Shown here piece by piece: positions 45,650 through 55,526 of a stretch of DNA of 59,037 bases. The position numbers and the translations under genes are program-made. Each line of letters starts with the position of its first letter. Positions within the stretch are counted from its first letter, which is position 1. The notes below the pieces were generated by a model that did no database searches, was not told where the DNA came from, and was given only the letters and a program-made list of their open reading frames with translations. Source of the DNA: Oscillatoriales cyanobacterium (GTDB lineage Bacteria > Cyanobacteriota > Cyanobacteriia > CACIAM-69d); assembly GCA_004292515.1 (NCBI GenBank), contig RDXB01000069.1:1-59037 (forward strand). The letters run 5' to 3'.

Positions 45650-46972
45650 TTAGCTTGCGCCCAAGGGTAAAGCTGTCTCCGCGCTGGAGTTGATGCGCTG
45701 AACATTCGCACCAATGCCCCGCAATTTGGCTTCGATATTTTCATAGCCGCGATCGAGGTGATGCAGACCCCGAATACTGGTTTTGCCACGGGCCGCCAAG
45801 CCCGCCACCACCAAAGCCGCTCCCGCCCGCAGGTCAGAAGCCGTGACCGGAGCACCCGACAAGAACGGCACGCCCTTGACGATCGCCACGCGATCCTTAA
45901 CGCGAATATTGGCTCCCATTCGATTCAGTTCAGCCACATGGCGCAGGCGGTTTTCAAAGACCGTTTCAGTCACTGCGCTGCTGCCTTCGCAGAGAGTTAG
46001 CAAGGCCATAAACTGCGCTTGCATATCCGTCGGGAAGCCGGGGAAAGGCAAGGTTTCAATATCGGTTGCCATCAGGGCTGCACCGGGGCGCACACGAATG
46101 TAGTTACCCGCATCAACATCGGTACGCAGGCCGATCGCCTCCAGCTTGGCCAGAGTGGCCACCACGGAGTCTGGTAACACCGGCCCCACCAGCAAATCTG
46201 ATTGGGTTGCGGCCGCCGCCACCAAAAATGTGCCCGCCTCGATGCGATCGGGCATCACTGAATAGTCGGTGGAATGCAGTTGTGGCACACCCTCAATGGT
46301 GACCGTATCGGTACCAGCACCACGAATCTTGGCTCCCATGGCATTGCAGAAATTGGCCAAGTCCACAATTTCCGGCTCGCGGGCCGCATTCTCGATCGTG
46401 GTTTCGCCTTCCGCCAGGGCCGCCGCCATCATCAAGGTTTCGGTGGCCCCCACGCTCGGATAATCCAAATAGATGCGCGCGCCTTGCAGTCGAGACTTGC
46501 CCCGAATGCTGGCAAACACAATGCCGCCATCGATCCGCACATCAGCACCCATAGCTTGCAGGCCGCGCACATGCAGCTCAACGGGCCGCGCCCCAATCGC
46601 ACAGCCACCGGGCAGGGGGAAACGCGCCTCACCCATGCGGGCCAGCAACGCCCCGATCGCAAAGAAGCTAGCCCGCAACTGACTGACCAATTCGTAGGGG
46701 GCTTCGGCGCGATTGAGATGGCGTGCGTCAATTTCCCACACATCCCCTAAACAGCGGGTTTTCAGACCCAAGGACTCCAGTACTTGCCCCATGCGCACCA
46801 CATCCACCAGTGATGGCACATTCCGCAAACGGCACTCACCGGAGCAGAGCACCGTGGCGGCCAACAGAACCAATGCTGAATTTTTGGCTCCACTGACGGA
46901 TACGCGACCGCTCAACGGCTGACCACCCACGATTTCTAGAATCGGTTCCTCCGCTTCGCGGGAAGCAGACAT
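45650..46972 (-). CDS. murA: UDP-N-acetylglucosamine 1-carboxyvinyltransferase
   Basis: First committed step of peptidoglycan synthesis: adds enolpyruvate from PEP to UDP-GlcNAc. 440 aa, standard length. The substrate Lys/Asn are in [15 protein letters not shown] (about 25-39). The catalytic Cys is in [17 protein letters not shown] (near residue 123), so the enzyme would be fosfomycin-sensitive. [20 protein letters not shown] and [11 protein letters not shown]-type [18 protein letters not shown] follow. All six inside-out alpha/beta subunits are represented. It is monocistronic or leading the M48 gene. Confidence 0.95.
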   Translation of the reverse strand: MSASREAEEPILEIVGGQPLSGRVSVSGAKNSALVLLAATVLCSGECRLRNVPSLVDVVRMGQVLESLGLKTRCLGDVWEIDARHLNRAEAPYELVSQLRASFFAIGALLARMGEARFPLPGGCAIGARPVELHVRGLQAMGADVRIDGGIVFASIRGKSRLQGARIYLDYPSVGATETLMMAAALAEGETTIENAAREPEIVDLANFCNAMGAKIRGAGTDTVTIEGVPQLHSTDYSVMPDRIEAGTFLVAAAATQSDLLVGPVLPDSVVATLAKLEAIGLRTDVDAGNYIRVRPGAALMATDIETLPFPGFPTDMQAQFMALLTLCEGSSAVTETVFENRLRHVAELNRMGANIRVKDRVAIVKGVPFLSGAPVTASDLRAGAALVVAGLAARGKTSIRGLHHLDRGYENIEAKLRGIGANVQRINSSAETALPLGAS

Positions 46973-47246
46973 TGAATTTGTGCTAGACGGGGAAACTATG
47001 GCTGGAGTCCTCCAAGACGCGCGCTAGTCTGAAACCTTGCAGAAATGCAAATTTCGTTTAGATTCTACACAACTCAATTTCCCTCGCAAGGTCGCCTCTG
47101 GTACTAAACCCAAAGCCTGTCACGGTTCGCGCCATCCTTGAATTGATGTGGCTCACGAGCGATCGCCCGTCGCTGCCGATCGCTGGGCTTTTGTCAAGGT
47201 GCAAACGAACTTGAGCGCAATCTTTAAACCTAGCTACCACATCGAC

Positions 47247-47302
47247 CAATCAACCGCGACCGATCAACCGCGACCAATCAACCGCGACCAATCAACCGCG
47301 AC
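47247..47302. repeat. tandem repeat, 4 x 14 bp
   Basis: Four uninterrupted copies of CRATCAACCGCGAC (A, G, A, A at the variable position), followed by a partial fifth unit CGAT. Located in the murA upstream region. Confidence 0.95.
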
Positions 47303-47435
47303 CGATGCCGCTCGATCGCCATCAATCTGTATCGATCTATGTGGGATCTGAACCGGCTATTTAGCCACCGAGCCACTATCCCTTTCCCGTGATCCGTTTG
47401 TTGCCATCCGCTCCCGATGGAAGTGTGGCGGATCT

Positions 47436-47554
47436 GAGGGCAGGCTGATGGGGAACGGTTGATTTCCATGCGCCCACAGGATCGTGATGATCGTCACAGC
47501 CACGATCATCCCGGCGGAATCAGGGGTTTGGGCTAAATGCCGATCGCCCCTAGG
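47436..47554 (+). repeat. MITE-like element, degenerate
   Basis: GGCTGATGGGGAACGGTTGA, TTTCCATGCGCCCACAGGAT, and CCGGCGGAATCAGGGGTTTG keep the internal order of the family, and the right end reads GCCCCTA. The central palindrome is replaced by CGTGATGATCGTCACAGCCACG-like sequence. Confidence 0.5.
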
Positions 47555-47698
47555 CCCTGGGCAACGATGGCAGTGACAGAGGGTGGGATCAACTCACTCG
47601 GTAATGCGAAAAACATCGCGAGATTTGCCAACGTTCTGAAAAACTTTGCCAAAGGGGTTGCGCTCCTGAATAAGAGTGCTAATATTAGTTTCGCGCAA

Positions 47699-47782
47699 GC
47701 GGAACTGGCGGAATTGGTAGACGCGCAAGATTCAGGTTCTTGTGTTCGCAAGGACTTCCGGGTTCAAGTCCCGGGTTCCGCA
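47699..47782 (+). tRNA. tRNA-Leu (CAG)
   Basis: Acceptor GCGGAAC / GTTCCGC with discriminator A, D arm GGCGGAATTGGTAGACGC, anticodon stem CAAGA / TCTTG around TTCAGGT (anticodon CAG), long variable arm GTGTTCGCAAGGACT, and T arm CCGGG-TTCAAGT-CCCGG. CCA is not encoded. The TrmH-type methyltransferase gene begins 14 bp downstream. Confidence 0.96.
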
Positions 47783-47796
47783 TTATCAAAGCCAGC

Positions 47797-48579
47797 ATGA
47801 TCACAAGCGTCAAAAACCCGATGGTGAAGCAGTTGAAAAAGCTGCATCAAGCAAAGGGAAGACACGAAGAAAATCAATTTCTAATCGAGGGAACACACCT
47901 ACTGCAAGAAGCCCTTGCGGTTGGTCATCCCCTCGATTTTGTCTATTGCACGGCTCACTGGCAGGCTAGGTATCCTCAAGACTATGACCGCGTGGCAGCC
48001 ACAGCCTCGATCGAACTGGTTTCAGACGCAGTGTTGGGGGCGATCGCCACGACGGTGCATCCCGACGGTGTGGTGGCCGTTGCACCTCGCCACCCGATCG
48101 TGCCTGCGGGATCGCTGCGGGTGGCCTTGGGCCTAGAGCGATTACAAGATCCAGGAAATTTGGGGACGATCGTGCGGGCAGCAGCGGCGGCCGGAGCCGA
48201 TCGGCTCTGGATTGATCGCCACAGTGTTGATATCGATCATCCCAAGGTGCTGCGATCGACAGCGGGGCAGTGGTTTCGGATGCCGATGCAGGTGGCGGAT
48301 GATCTGCGATCGACCGTGCGTGACCTAAAAGCCCAGGGAGTCAAGATTGTAGCAACTCTGCCTTCAGCTCCTTTGAGCTACTGGGAGGCGGATTTGCGAT
48401 CGCCCGTGTTGGTCTTGTTAGGCAACGAGGGAGCAGGATTATCACCCGAACTGACCGCTGAAGCGGACACCACCGTCAGCATTCCCCTGGCTCCGGGGGT
48501 GGAATCATTGAATGTGGCGGTGACAGCGGCCCTGCTGCTCTACGAAATTCGTCGTCAGCAGAACCTAATAGACCCCTAG
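47797..48579 (+). CDS. TrmH/SpoU-family RNA 2'-O-methyltransferase
   Basis: A SAM-dependent RNA ribose methyltransferase of 260 aa from ATG 47797. The N-terminal substrate-binding domain (ITSVKNPMVKQLKKLHQAKGRHEENQFLIEG) is of the rRNA-type TsnR/YsgA kind. The SPOUT domain carries motif 1 (LERLQDPGNLGTIVRAAAAAG), motif 2 (VLLGNEGAGLS) and motif 3 (IPLAPGVESLNVAVTAALLLYE). The upstream in-frame codons fall inside the tRNA gene and are excluded. It is placed 14 bp after tRNA-Leu, so it may be read from the tRNA transcript. The target (23S rRNA or tRNA) is not decidable from sequence. Confidence 0.9.
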   Translation: MITSVKNPMVKQLKKLHQAKGRHEENQFLIEGTHLLQEALAVGHPLDFVYCTAHWQARYPQDYDRVAATASIELVSDAVLGAIATTVHPDGVVAVAPRHPIVPAGSLRVALGLERLQDPGNLGTIVRAAAAAGADRLWIDRHSVDIDHPKVLRSTAGQWFRMPMQVADDLRSTVRDLKAQGVKIVATLPSAPLSYWEADLRSPVLVLLGNEGAGLSPELTAEADTTVSIPLAPGVESLNVAVTAALLLYEIRRQQNLIDP

Positions 48580-48748
48580 CTCAAATCGGCTAGCGACCCT
48601 GATTCTCTCGTTATGACGGGTTATGACGGTCAACACACACGACGGTCAACACACATGACGGTCAATACAACGGTTCAGCCGTAGAAAACCGGCGATTTCA
48701 GACCCATTGCAGAATCGGGTGATGACATCCCCTCAATGACATCCCCTC
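48577..48748 (-). repeat. MITE-like element, degenerate
   Basis: Starts TAGCTCAAATCGGCTAGCGA then CCCTGATTCTCTCGTTATGAC, resembling the family in minus orientation. It ends GGGTGATGACATCCCCTCA, followed by a repeat of ATGACATCCCCTCA. The middle has a small tandem array of ACGGTCAACACAC. The methyltransferase stop TAG coincides with its first triplet. Confidence 0.5.
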
Positions 48749-48766
48749 AGTGACTAGCGTTGGTGG

Positions 48767-49927
48767 CTAGAGGTCAATGCTAAACACACCAATGGTGGTC
48801 TCAGCCACATTACCCTCGCTGTCGGAGTCATCTTGGGTTTCCCCCACTAAGGATTCTCGCTGGCGGGCGTATTCGTTGGCTTTGGCATAATTTCCTAGGG
48901 CGTAGTAGGCCACCCGCAGGCTGGACAGGGATTGCAACTCCACCTCCAAATCAGGGATCAAGCGGGCCACGGTCAGGCGCTCTTGGTAATACTCGATCGC
49001 CGTGGTGTAGTTCCCTTGGGCATCGTAGGCCACCCCGAGCGCTCCCAGGGTTTGCTCTTCGCCCCGCAGATCCTTGAGGGCACGGGTGACGGTTAGACGC
49101 TGCTTGCAATAGTCGATCGCCTGTTGCACATTGCCCAAATGCCGGCAAGCACTGGCCAAGCTACGCAACACCTGGTTGGCGGTGGAGTAGTCATCGTTGG
49201 CGTAGGACAACCGCAGCAGTTGGTCGTAGTAATCAACCGCATTGGTATAGTTGCCACAGGCGTAATAGCTGTTGCCAAGATTTTTCAGCACTTGGCGCTC
49301 GGCCTCGCGATCGCCCACTTGGCGCACCACATCGAGGCTCTGGCGCTGGTAAATCACTGCGTTGGGATAGTCTCCCGCCGCCTTGTGGGTGAGACCCAGG
49401 TTATTCAAAATCGCAATTTGGCTATCTAGCTCACCCATATCTTGGGCGATCGCCAGGGCCTCTTGCTGATAGACGATCGCCCGGTCATATTGCTTCAGGT
49501 GGCGGCAGGCATTGCCCCAGTGGGCGAGGGCATGGGTTTGGCCTTGCCAGTTGCCCTGGGCACGGGTGGACTCCAGCCAGCGTCGGGCACAGTCGATCGC
49601 TCGATCGTACTGGCCGCGGGCATAGTAACTCAAGAACAGTCCATTGTAGGCACGCTCTTCGCGGTGATAGTCCTTGACGGCGGCAGCCAAAGTCAGCAGC
49701 GCCTCAAAGAGTTGTTCAGCTTGGTCTAACTGCTTGGCTCGATAGGACTCGAAGCCTTCATGGAGCAGTTTGGCCATCTGCGACTCCGCCGCATGGCGAT
49801 CGGCATCGGTTGCAATTGTTTCATCGCTATCCGTATCTTCCACGGAGATCCCCGGTGGTTGTGGTGCAGACGATTCCGGGGCGTGATGACCGGCCAGCTT
49901 GTTGCGATCTTGGATTTTAGCGTCCAT
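48767..49927 (-). CDS. tetratricopeptide repeat protein
   Basis: About 386 aa from ATG 49927 (an in-frame start 66 bases upstream is possible). After an acidic, Asp/Glu/Thr-rich N-terminus (SVEDTDSDETIATDADRHAAES), at least six TPR units spaced about 40 aa fill the rest. Examples are LALAHWGNACRHLKQYDRAIVYQQEALAIA-type, ILNNLGLTHKAAGDYPNAVI, LKNLGNSYYACGNYTNAVDYY and LGALGVAYDAQGNYTTAIEYY. The 40-residue spacing is that of LGN/Rapsyn-type TPRs used for protein-protein interaction. No catalytic domain, signal or membrane segment. Partner unknown. Long spacers flank it on both sides. Confidence 0.85.
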   Translation of the reverse strand: MDAKIQDRNKLAGHHAPESSAPQPPGISVEDTDSDETIATDADRHAAESQMAKLLHEGFESYRAKQLDQAEQLFEALLTLAAAVKDYHREERAYNGLFLSYYARGQYDRAIDCARRWLESTRAQGNWQGQTHALAHWGNACRHLKQYDRAIVYQQEALAIAQDMGELDSQIAILNNLGLTHKAAGDYPNAVIYQRQSLDVVRQVGDREAERQVLKNLGNSYYACGNYTNAVDYYDQLLRLSYANDDYSTANQVLRSLASACRHLGNVQQAIDYCKQRLTVTRALKDLRGEEQTLGALGVAYDAQGNYTTAIEYYQERLTVARLIPDLEVELQSLSSLRVAYYALGNYAKANEYARQRESLVGETQDDSDSEGNVAETTIGVFSIDL

Positions 49928-50576
49928 ATTCCCCGATCTCAGAACCGCCCGACTGGATTGACCGCTTGGCTGGTGTCCCCGAAAGCCGGTCAACTGACAA
50001 AGCGATTACAACTTCAATTACTCGATATCTGTTTTATAGTGTACTGCCCTCAGTCTGGGGCTAGGGGCTTTACCCAAGATCATCAGCCGATGACCAGTGA
50101 AATTTCACCGCGTCCGCCGCCTGTCCGCCGCCTGAAAAATGAAGTCAAGTTGCTGCCTTAGGGATGATCAACTGATTGATCGAGATGCACCATTTTCGGA
50201 CGACCGGCCGCAATTTATAATGAACTGCTGATTTTCTATCCGTGAGCACCACGTCTGACAAGGACATCGGATGACAAAATCATTAGGTAGCCGTTTTTAC
50301 GATCATTCTCCTGAGAGGGGATCGCAGAAATGTCGCTCAGTACGGGCCAAGGATCAATTATCGTGGGGGCAAGGGGCTTAAGTCCCTTGTCTACGTCGAT
50401 CTCTGGGGCATACAGAGTCACAATTTGGGCTCTTCAGATTTGGCTCTTCAGGCCTCCTCTAAGGTTGGTTCCTTGGGGTTTTATTCTTTTGGGATTGGTT
50501 CCGAAAACCTGTTCTGAGTTGTGCGATCGCCACGATTGAACGCTTGTTTGGCTTAATTTCACGTTACTGACCCCCT
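49928..50576. other. intergenic region upstream of prfB
   Basis: 649 bp between the divergent TPR gene and prfB. It contains a MITE-like fragment (50310-50470). No gene is recognised. The prfB promoter is expected in 50480-50570, where TTGTTTGGCTTAATTTCACG is AT-rich. Confidence 0.5.
50310..50470 (-). repeat. MITE-like element, variant subfamily, ends worn
   Basis: Contains CGTGGGGGCAAGGGGCTTAA and GTCCCTTGTCTACGTCGATC, then TCTGGGGCATACAGAGTCAC and TTGGGCTCTTCAGA. The latter part matches 41110-41175 better than it matches the main family, so the two share a subfamily. Terminal repeats cannot be set exactly. Confidence 0.55.
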
Positions 50577-51702
50577 ATGCTTGATTCGTCCGACCTCAAA
50601 CGTCAAATTGATTTGTTGTCCGATCGCCTGAGCGATGCTCAGGACTGTCTTTGACCGTGCTGCTTTAAGCGCCAAGATTACCGATCTCGAGCATTTAGCT
50701 GCCCAGCCGGACTTTTGGGACGAGCAGACGCGCGCTCAACAGGTGTTGCAATCGTTAAATGATGCCAAAAGCGACCTAGACCAAATCGATCGCTGGCAAA
50801 ACACGATCAATGATAGCCGGGCCGCTTGGGAGCTTTTGGATCTCGAACCCGATGAAGGATTGCTGAATGAGGCGATCGGCGATCTCCAGAGTCTCGCGCA
50901 AGAGCTAGACACCTGGGAACTCCAGCGCCTGCTATCGGGCCCCTATGACGGTCATGGAGCCGTGTTGACGATCAATGCCGGGGCTGGCGGCACGGATGCG
51001 CAGGATTGGGTCGAGCAATTGATGCGGATGTATACGCGCTGGGCCGAGAAGCAACAATACAAAGTGGCCATCAGCGAGCTTTCTGAGGGCGATGAAGCGG
51101 GCATTAAATCCGTCACCTTGGAAATTCAAGGACGCTATGCCTATGGCTATTTGCGATCGGAAAAGGGCACGCACCGCCTAGTACGAATCTCGCCATTTAA
51201 TGCCAATGGGAAGCGCCAAACCAGCTTTGCGGGTGTGGAAGTGATGCCGATCTTGGACAACTCTATTCAGTTGGAGATTCCAGATAAAGACCTGGAAATC
51301 ACTACCTCGCGGGCCGGTGGCAAAGGCGGCCAGAACGTGAACAAGGTGGAAACGGCTGTGCGGATTACCCACTTACCCACGGGCTTGGCGGTGCGCTGTA
51401 CGGAGGAGCGATCGCAACTACAAAACAAAGAAAAAGCAATGGTGTTGCTGAAGGCAAAACTATTGGTGATTGCCCAAGAACAGCGGGCCAAGGAAATCGC
51501 GGATATTCGCGGCGATATGGTAGAAGCGGCCTGGGGCAACCAAATTCGTAATTATGTGTTTCACCCCTATCAGTTGGTGAAAGATCTGCGGACGGAATTA
51601 GAAACTACCGATGTGCAAGGGGTGATGAATGGTGATTTAAACCCCTTTGTCGAAAGCTATCTCCGCCAAGAAAGCCAAGCCGCCGATGCGGTTGGTTTGT
51701 AG
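50577..51702 (+). CDS. prfB: peptide chain release factor 2 (programmed +1 frameshift)
   Basis: Releases finished proteins at UGA and UAA codons. The gene begins ATG 50577 and encodes 25 codons ([20 protein letters not shown]), ending CTT TGA at 50649-50654. The rest continues in the +1 frame from GAC at 50653, giving about 374 aa. The +1 frame contains [24 protein letters not shown], the anticodon-like tripeptide SPF in [15 protein letters not shown], and the catalytic GGQ in [16 protein letters not shown]. This is the classical RF2 autoregulation: scarcity of RF2 at the in-frame UGA favours frameshifting. A start at 50635 would give only the shifted part and is not the true start. Confidence 0.93.
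50642..50655 (+). promoter_or_regulatory. RF2 programmed frameshift site
   Basis: GGACTGTCTTTGAC: slippery CTT followed by the UGA stop and C, the conserved RF2 shift signal. An upstream AGGA can act as the internal Shine-Dalgarno-like stimulator, though it is weaker and more distant than the E. coli AGGGGG. Confidence 0.88.
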
Positions 51703-51726
51703 AAACTCATGCCAAAAACCTAAAAG

Positions 51727-51757
51727 ACAAGGGGCTTAAGCCCCTTGTCCCGATGAC
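51727..51757. repeat. family central palindrome between prfB and ilvE
   Basis: AAAAGACAAGGGGCTTAAGC continues to CCCCTTGTC, a perfect inverted repeat of the MITE-like family centre, lying between convergent genes. It may serve as a bidirectional terminator. Terminal repeats are not visible, so it may be a remnant. Confidence 0.6.
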
Positions 51758-51817
51758 TCGCTGACTTGTCTTGATTGACTTGCTGAGTCGAGTTTTGCGC
51801 TGTGTTTGGCTCGCCAT

Positions 51818-52732
51818 TTACAAGGCGATTTTGTGTACCCAATCGGCGTAGGCTGGTTCGCGATTTTCGACGATCGCCGTGAGGGTTTCCCGCAGCAGGT
51901 TGGTGATGGGGCGATCGCTCCCCAGGGCGTAGTTTTCGATCTTGCTGACCGGGGCAATTTTGGCCGCTGTGCCGCTGAGGAACACCTCATCAGAAATAAA
52001 CAATTCAGTTTTATCGACCGGGCGAATTTCGATCGGGATGCCGCGATCGCGGGCGATCGTTAAAATGCTGTCGCGGGTGATCCCTTCGAGGATATCTTGC
52101 TCAAACCCAGGCGTGATCAAGGTGCCATTGCGCACCAAAAACACGTTCATTCCCGAGGCTTCGCTAACCTTGCCCTGGGAGTTCATCATGATTGCTTCAT
52201 CAAAGCCCGATTCCACCGCTTCGGTTTTGGCCAGCGATGAGGTGATGTAAGCGCCCGCGATTTTGCCACGCAAGGGCAAGCTGCGATCTTCTTGGCGCAC
52301 CCAGGAGCTAATCCGGCAGGCGACCCCTTCTTGGGAGAGGTAATCGCCCATTTCTAAACCGTAGATAAAGAAGCTCTTTTCCACGCTGTGCAACCGGGGT
52401 GCAATCCCTAAATCCGAAGTGTAAACAAAGGGTCGGATATAGAAGGATTTGGTCGGTTTGTTGAGGCGGACAAATTCTTCGATCGACCCTAGGATTTTGT
52501 CGGCGGGTAGGTCGTAATGCAGAAATTTGGCGCTTTGGCTGAGGCGTTTGCTGTGGCGATCGAGCCGGAACAGCAAAATCGTGCTCGGATCGGCCGGGTC
52601 AGGAATCCCGCGCAACCCGCCAAAGGCCCCCGTGCCGTAGTGCAGCGCGTGGGTTGCGATCGACAGGTTGGCATTCTCGAAGGGAATAAATTCGCCTTGG
52701 TAGTAGGCGATCGGCATGAAGTTTTGGTGCAT
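51818..52732 (-). CDS. ilvE: branched-chain amino acid aminotransferase
   Basis: A PLP-dependent class IV transaminase, last step of valine, leucine and isoleucine synthesis. 304 aa. IAYYQGEFIPFENANLSIATHALHYGTGAFGGLRG at the start (LHYG block), then SFYIRPFVYTSDLGI, the PLP Lys in GAYITSSLAKTEAVESGFDEAI, NSQGKVSEASGMNVFLV and FLSGTAAKIAPV are family hallmarks. Met1 of MHQNFMPIAYY is kept because cyanobacterial homologues begin MHNFLPIAY-like. It is convergent with prfB and about 95 bp downstream of ychF on the same strand. Confidence 0.93.
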   Translation of the reverse strand: MHQNFMPIAYYQGEFIPFENANLSIATHALHYGTGAFGGLRGIPDPADPSTILLFRLDRHSKRLSQSAKFLHYDLPADKILGSIEEFVRLNKPTKSFYIRPFVYTSDLGIAPRLHSVEKSFFIYGLEMGDYLSQEGVACRISSWVRQEDRSLPLRGKIAGAYITSSLAKTEAVESGFDEAIMMNSQGKVSEASGMNVFLVRNGTLITPGFEQDILEGITRDSILTIARDRGIPIEIRPVDKTELFISDEVFLSGTAAKIAPVSKIENYALGSDRPITNLLRETLTAIVENREPAYADWVHKIAL

Positions 52733-52827
52733 GACGGGTTGCTGCGGAATGGCGACTCGATGGGATCAAACGGGCAAAAAAACCGTGCGACCGGCGGGCA
52801 AGATGCCCACGCTACGGTGATTCGGGG

Positions 52828-53919
52828 CTAGACGTTAAATCTAAACAGCATAACATCGCCCTCTTGCACCACATATTCTTTGCCTTCACTACGCACGAGG
52901 CCCTTTTCCTTGGCAGCGGACAGGGAGCCAGTCGCCACCAAGTCCCCATAGGCAACAGTTTCAGCCCGAATAAAGCCCCGCTCAAAATCCGAGTGAATCA
53001 CCCCGGCCGCTTGGGGAGCCGTCATCCCCGCATGGATTGTCCAGGCGCGGGTTTCCTTTTCGCCAGAGGTGAAATAAGTACGCAGACCCAACAGATCATA
53101 GGTGGCGCGAATCAAGGATTTCAGGCCGCCTTCCGTTACACCCAAGGATTCCAAAAAGTCCGCCCGTTCCTCATCGGACAGTTCCACCAGTTCCGCTTCC
53201 ACCTGAGCGGAAATAATCACCGTTTGGGCGTTTTCGGTTTTGGCCAGCTCCCGCACCTGCTCCACCCATTGGTTGCCGGTGGCCAGGTCGTCTTCTGAGA
53301 CGTTGGTGGCGTAGATCATCCGTTTGCGGGTCAGCAGGCCCAAGGTGGCGATCAGCGGTTCTTCTTCTTCGCTCAGGCTGACTTGGCGGGCGGGGCGGCC
53401 ATCTTCGAGCACGGCTAGCAGTTGTTCGAGCACGGCCAGTTCGGCTTGGGCTTCTTTGTTGGCGCGGGCTTGCTTGCGGACGCGATCGGCTCGGCGCTCC
53501 ACCTGGGACAAGTCCGCCAGGATTAATTCCAGATTGATTACTTCAATGTCGCGGATCGGGTCGATCGAGCCGGAGACATGGATGATGTCGTCGTTCTCGA
53601 AACAGCGCACCACATGGACGATCGCGTCCACTTCCCGAATGTTGGCCAAAAACTGGTTCCCCAGCCCTTCGCCCTTGCTGGCCCCTTTCACCAGGCCGGC
53701 AATGTCCACAAATTCCACCCGTGTGGGAACGATTTGCTTGGATTTGGCCAAATCACTCAGCACCTGCAACCGCTCGTCGGGCACGGAGACCACGCCGACG
53801 TTGGGTTCAATGGTGCAGAAGGGGAAGTTGGCGGCCTCTGCTTTGGCGTTGGCAACCAGGGCATTAAACAGGGTGGACTTACCCACGTTGGGCAGTCCGA
53901 CGATTCCGGCTCGGAGCAT
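52828..53919 (-). CDS. ychF: YchF/OLA1 family ATPase
   Basis: A universally conserved OBG-family P-loop protein that prefers ATP, associates with ribosomes and affects oxidative-stress responses. 363 aa, usual size. G1 [14 protein letters not shown] (about 8-21), G2/G3 [25 protein letters not shown], the altered G4 ATNVSEDDL (NxxE in place of NKxD, giving ATP preference), and the C-terminal TGS domain ([15 protein letters not shown] to [15 protein letters not shown]) are all present. The gene order next to ilvE is not known to be functional. Confidence 0.95.
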   Translation of the reverse strand: MLRAGIVGLPNVGKSTLFNALVANAKAEAANFPFCTIEPNVGVVSVPDERLQVLSDLAKSKQIVPTRVEFVDIAGLVKGASKGEGLGNQFLANIREVDAIVHVVRCFENDDIIHVSGSIDPIRDIEVINLELILADLSQVERRADRVRKQARANKEAQAELAVLEQLLAVLEDGRPARQVSLSEEEEPLIATLGLLTRKRMIYATNVSEDDLATGNQWVEQVRELAKTENAQTVIISAQVEAELVELSDEERADFLESLGVTEGGLKSLIRATYDLLGLRTYFTSGEKETRAWTIHAGMTAPQAAGVIHSDFERGFIRAETVAYGDLVATGSLSAAKEKGLVRSEGKEYVVQEGDVMLFRFNV

Positions 53920-54000
53920 GGGTCGATCGGGCGGGGTGGCTGGGACTGAATTGCAATCTACTAGCTTATCGGAAATGGGGGCGACCGGCGGGCTGGGAGC

Positions 54001-55407
54001 CTAGCGGGGAATTAGGGCTACTTGGGCTAGCCAGCGATCGATCCGTGCATCCAACTCCGGCGACTGACCGGGGCGCGATCGATACCAGCCGATCGCGGCC
54101 GGGCGGCCTTGGCGGGCGGCCAGCAGGGTGGATTTCCAAAACATGACGGAGGCTTGGTTGGGTGCAAACTTGAGTACCAAGTCAATTTGGCGATCGAGGC
54201 GTTCACCATTCGCCGATCGCAGCCAGCGCACCAGGGCCGCTTGTTCGGCGGCCGAGCCTTGCTCAAACCGATCGATCGCCTTTTGCCAGCGACTGTCACC
54301 CAAGTCCGCTGCAATCTGCGTTAGTCGATCGGGCTGGGGCGAGTCGGCCCGGGCGCGGGCCAGCTCCGCATGGTAGCGAATCGTGTCGTATTGGGCCTGC
54401 ACCCGATCGTCCCAAGTCAGCGATCGGTTCACCAGTCGATCGCGCAGGGGTTGCAACTTATTCAGGGCCGGCGACCAGAGGCCCACCCGGGCCAGGGCGA
54501 TCGCGTCTTGATATTGGCTCCAGTCCGCCAACTCGCTCGATCGAAACACCGGCTCACTGAGAGACACCTGGGCCAGTTGAATCGGATCGGGCGCAAATCC
54601 CGACGGAACCACCCGGTAAATCGCCAAGTCTGGCGCATCGGTGGGGGAGCGATCGATCACCAATTCCGGCTCCCGATTCCCAGTAATCGATTCCCAGCGC
54701 GGCGGTTGGGGCTTGGGGCTGCTCCATTGGGTCTGGATGCTCAAGTTGCCCAAGCGACCCACCCGACTAACATTCAAATGGACGATCGTCCCGTAGTGGG
54801 CCGTGCCCGCTGCGCTGCGATAGACACTGCCCACGGTCAGCCAACCGCCACCGGCCGGGCCGCCCTTGAGGCCCTGTACCGTCGCCAGGGGCAGGGGCCG
54901 AGTGGAGCCGCTATCGTTGGCAGCGAGGGTGGCCAAAACGAGGGACTCGGGCGGCCCCTGCAAGTCCAGGGTGGTGATCAGCCGGTATACGGCCGGGCGA
55001 TCGGCCGTTTGGGCCGTGGGTTGGGCCTGGTAGGCTCGTAGTTGCACAATTGGCCAGCAGGCGGCCCCAGCCTTGCAGTTCGGTTGCTGTTGGCGCACGG
55101 TGGCCACAAGCCACTGCTGACCCAGGGGCAAAATTTCCCCCATGCGCTGGGTGGCCCGGTTCAGTTCTGATCGCAGTTGGGCAACGGTTTTTAGATCGCG
55201 CGTGGTTGCGCCGCTGGGTTCTGGCAACCAATGCTCCAGCCAAGCGGCGGCCTCGGGATCGACAATCGATCGCACCCCCACCGCAAAGCCCGTGGTCACC
55301 AAGGCGATCGCCCCACCCAAGGTCAACACCGCACCCACCGACAGCGACACCGAGGCAACCCGTTGCCAGGGCGACGAGGCCATAATCGATCGGCGAACTT
55401 TCGGCAT
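54001..55407 (-). CDS. conserved cyanobacterial protein with N-terminal anchor
   Basis: 468 aa, not recognised as a named family. It has a cytosolic N-terminus ([16 protein letters not shown]), one hydrophobic segment ([29 protein letters not shown], about 17-45), then a large probably periplasmic or lumenal part. The first half looks beta-rich (VATVRQQQ to LSIQTQWSS). The last 170 aa is helical ([26 protein letters not shown] to the end) and could form irregular TPR-like repeats. [11 protein letters not shown] sits just after the anchor. It is divergent from cobA-hemD with about 120 bp between starts, and convergent with nothing close. No catalytic motif is seen. Confidence 0.65.
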   Translation of the reverse strand: MPKVRRSIMASSPWQRVASVSLSVGAVLTLGGAIALVTTGFAVGVRSIVDPEAAAWLEHWLPEPSGATTRDLKTVAQLRSELNRATQRMGEILPLGQQWLVATVRQQQPNCKAGAACWPIVQLRAYQAQPTAQTADRPAVYRLITTLDLQGPPESLVLATLAANDSGSTRPLPLATVQGLKGGPAGGGWLTVGSVYRSAAGTAHYGTIVHLNVSRVGRLGNLSIQTQWSSPKPQPPRWESITGNREPELVIDRSPTDAPDLAIYRVVPSGFAPDPIQLAQVSLSEPVFRSSELADWSQYQDAIALARVGLWSPALNKLQPLRDRLVNRSLTWDDRVQAQYDTIRYHAELARARADSPQPDRLTQIAADLGDSRWQKAIDRFEQGSAAEQAALVRWLRSANGERLDRQIDLVLKFAPNQASVMFWKSTLLAARQGRPAAIGWYRSRPGQSPELDARIDRWLAQVALIPR

Positions 55408-55526
55408 AGGTAAAACGGTGACTCTCCCGGTTGCATCAATCTAACCGATCAATCGCCCCTGGCCGCCATTGCCCCGGATCTCAGCCCTTTAAACTCGATT
55501 GGAAAACAAACTGGATAGGTTTGCCC

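Larger units (their letters stand above)
46973..47698. other. intergenic region upstream of murA, with tandem repeat
   Basis: 726 bp without a convincing gene. It holds a 4 x 14-bp tandem repeat (47247-47302) and a degenerate MITE-like element (47436-47554). The stretch before tRNA-Leu (47640-47695) includes TTGCGCTCC and CTAATATTAG, possible promoter elements for the tRNA. Confidence 0.5.
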
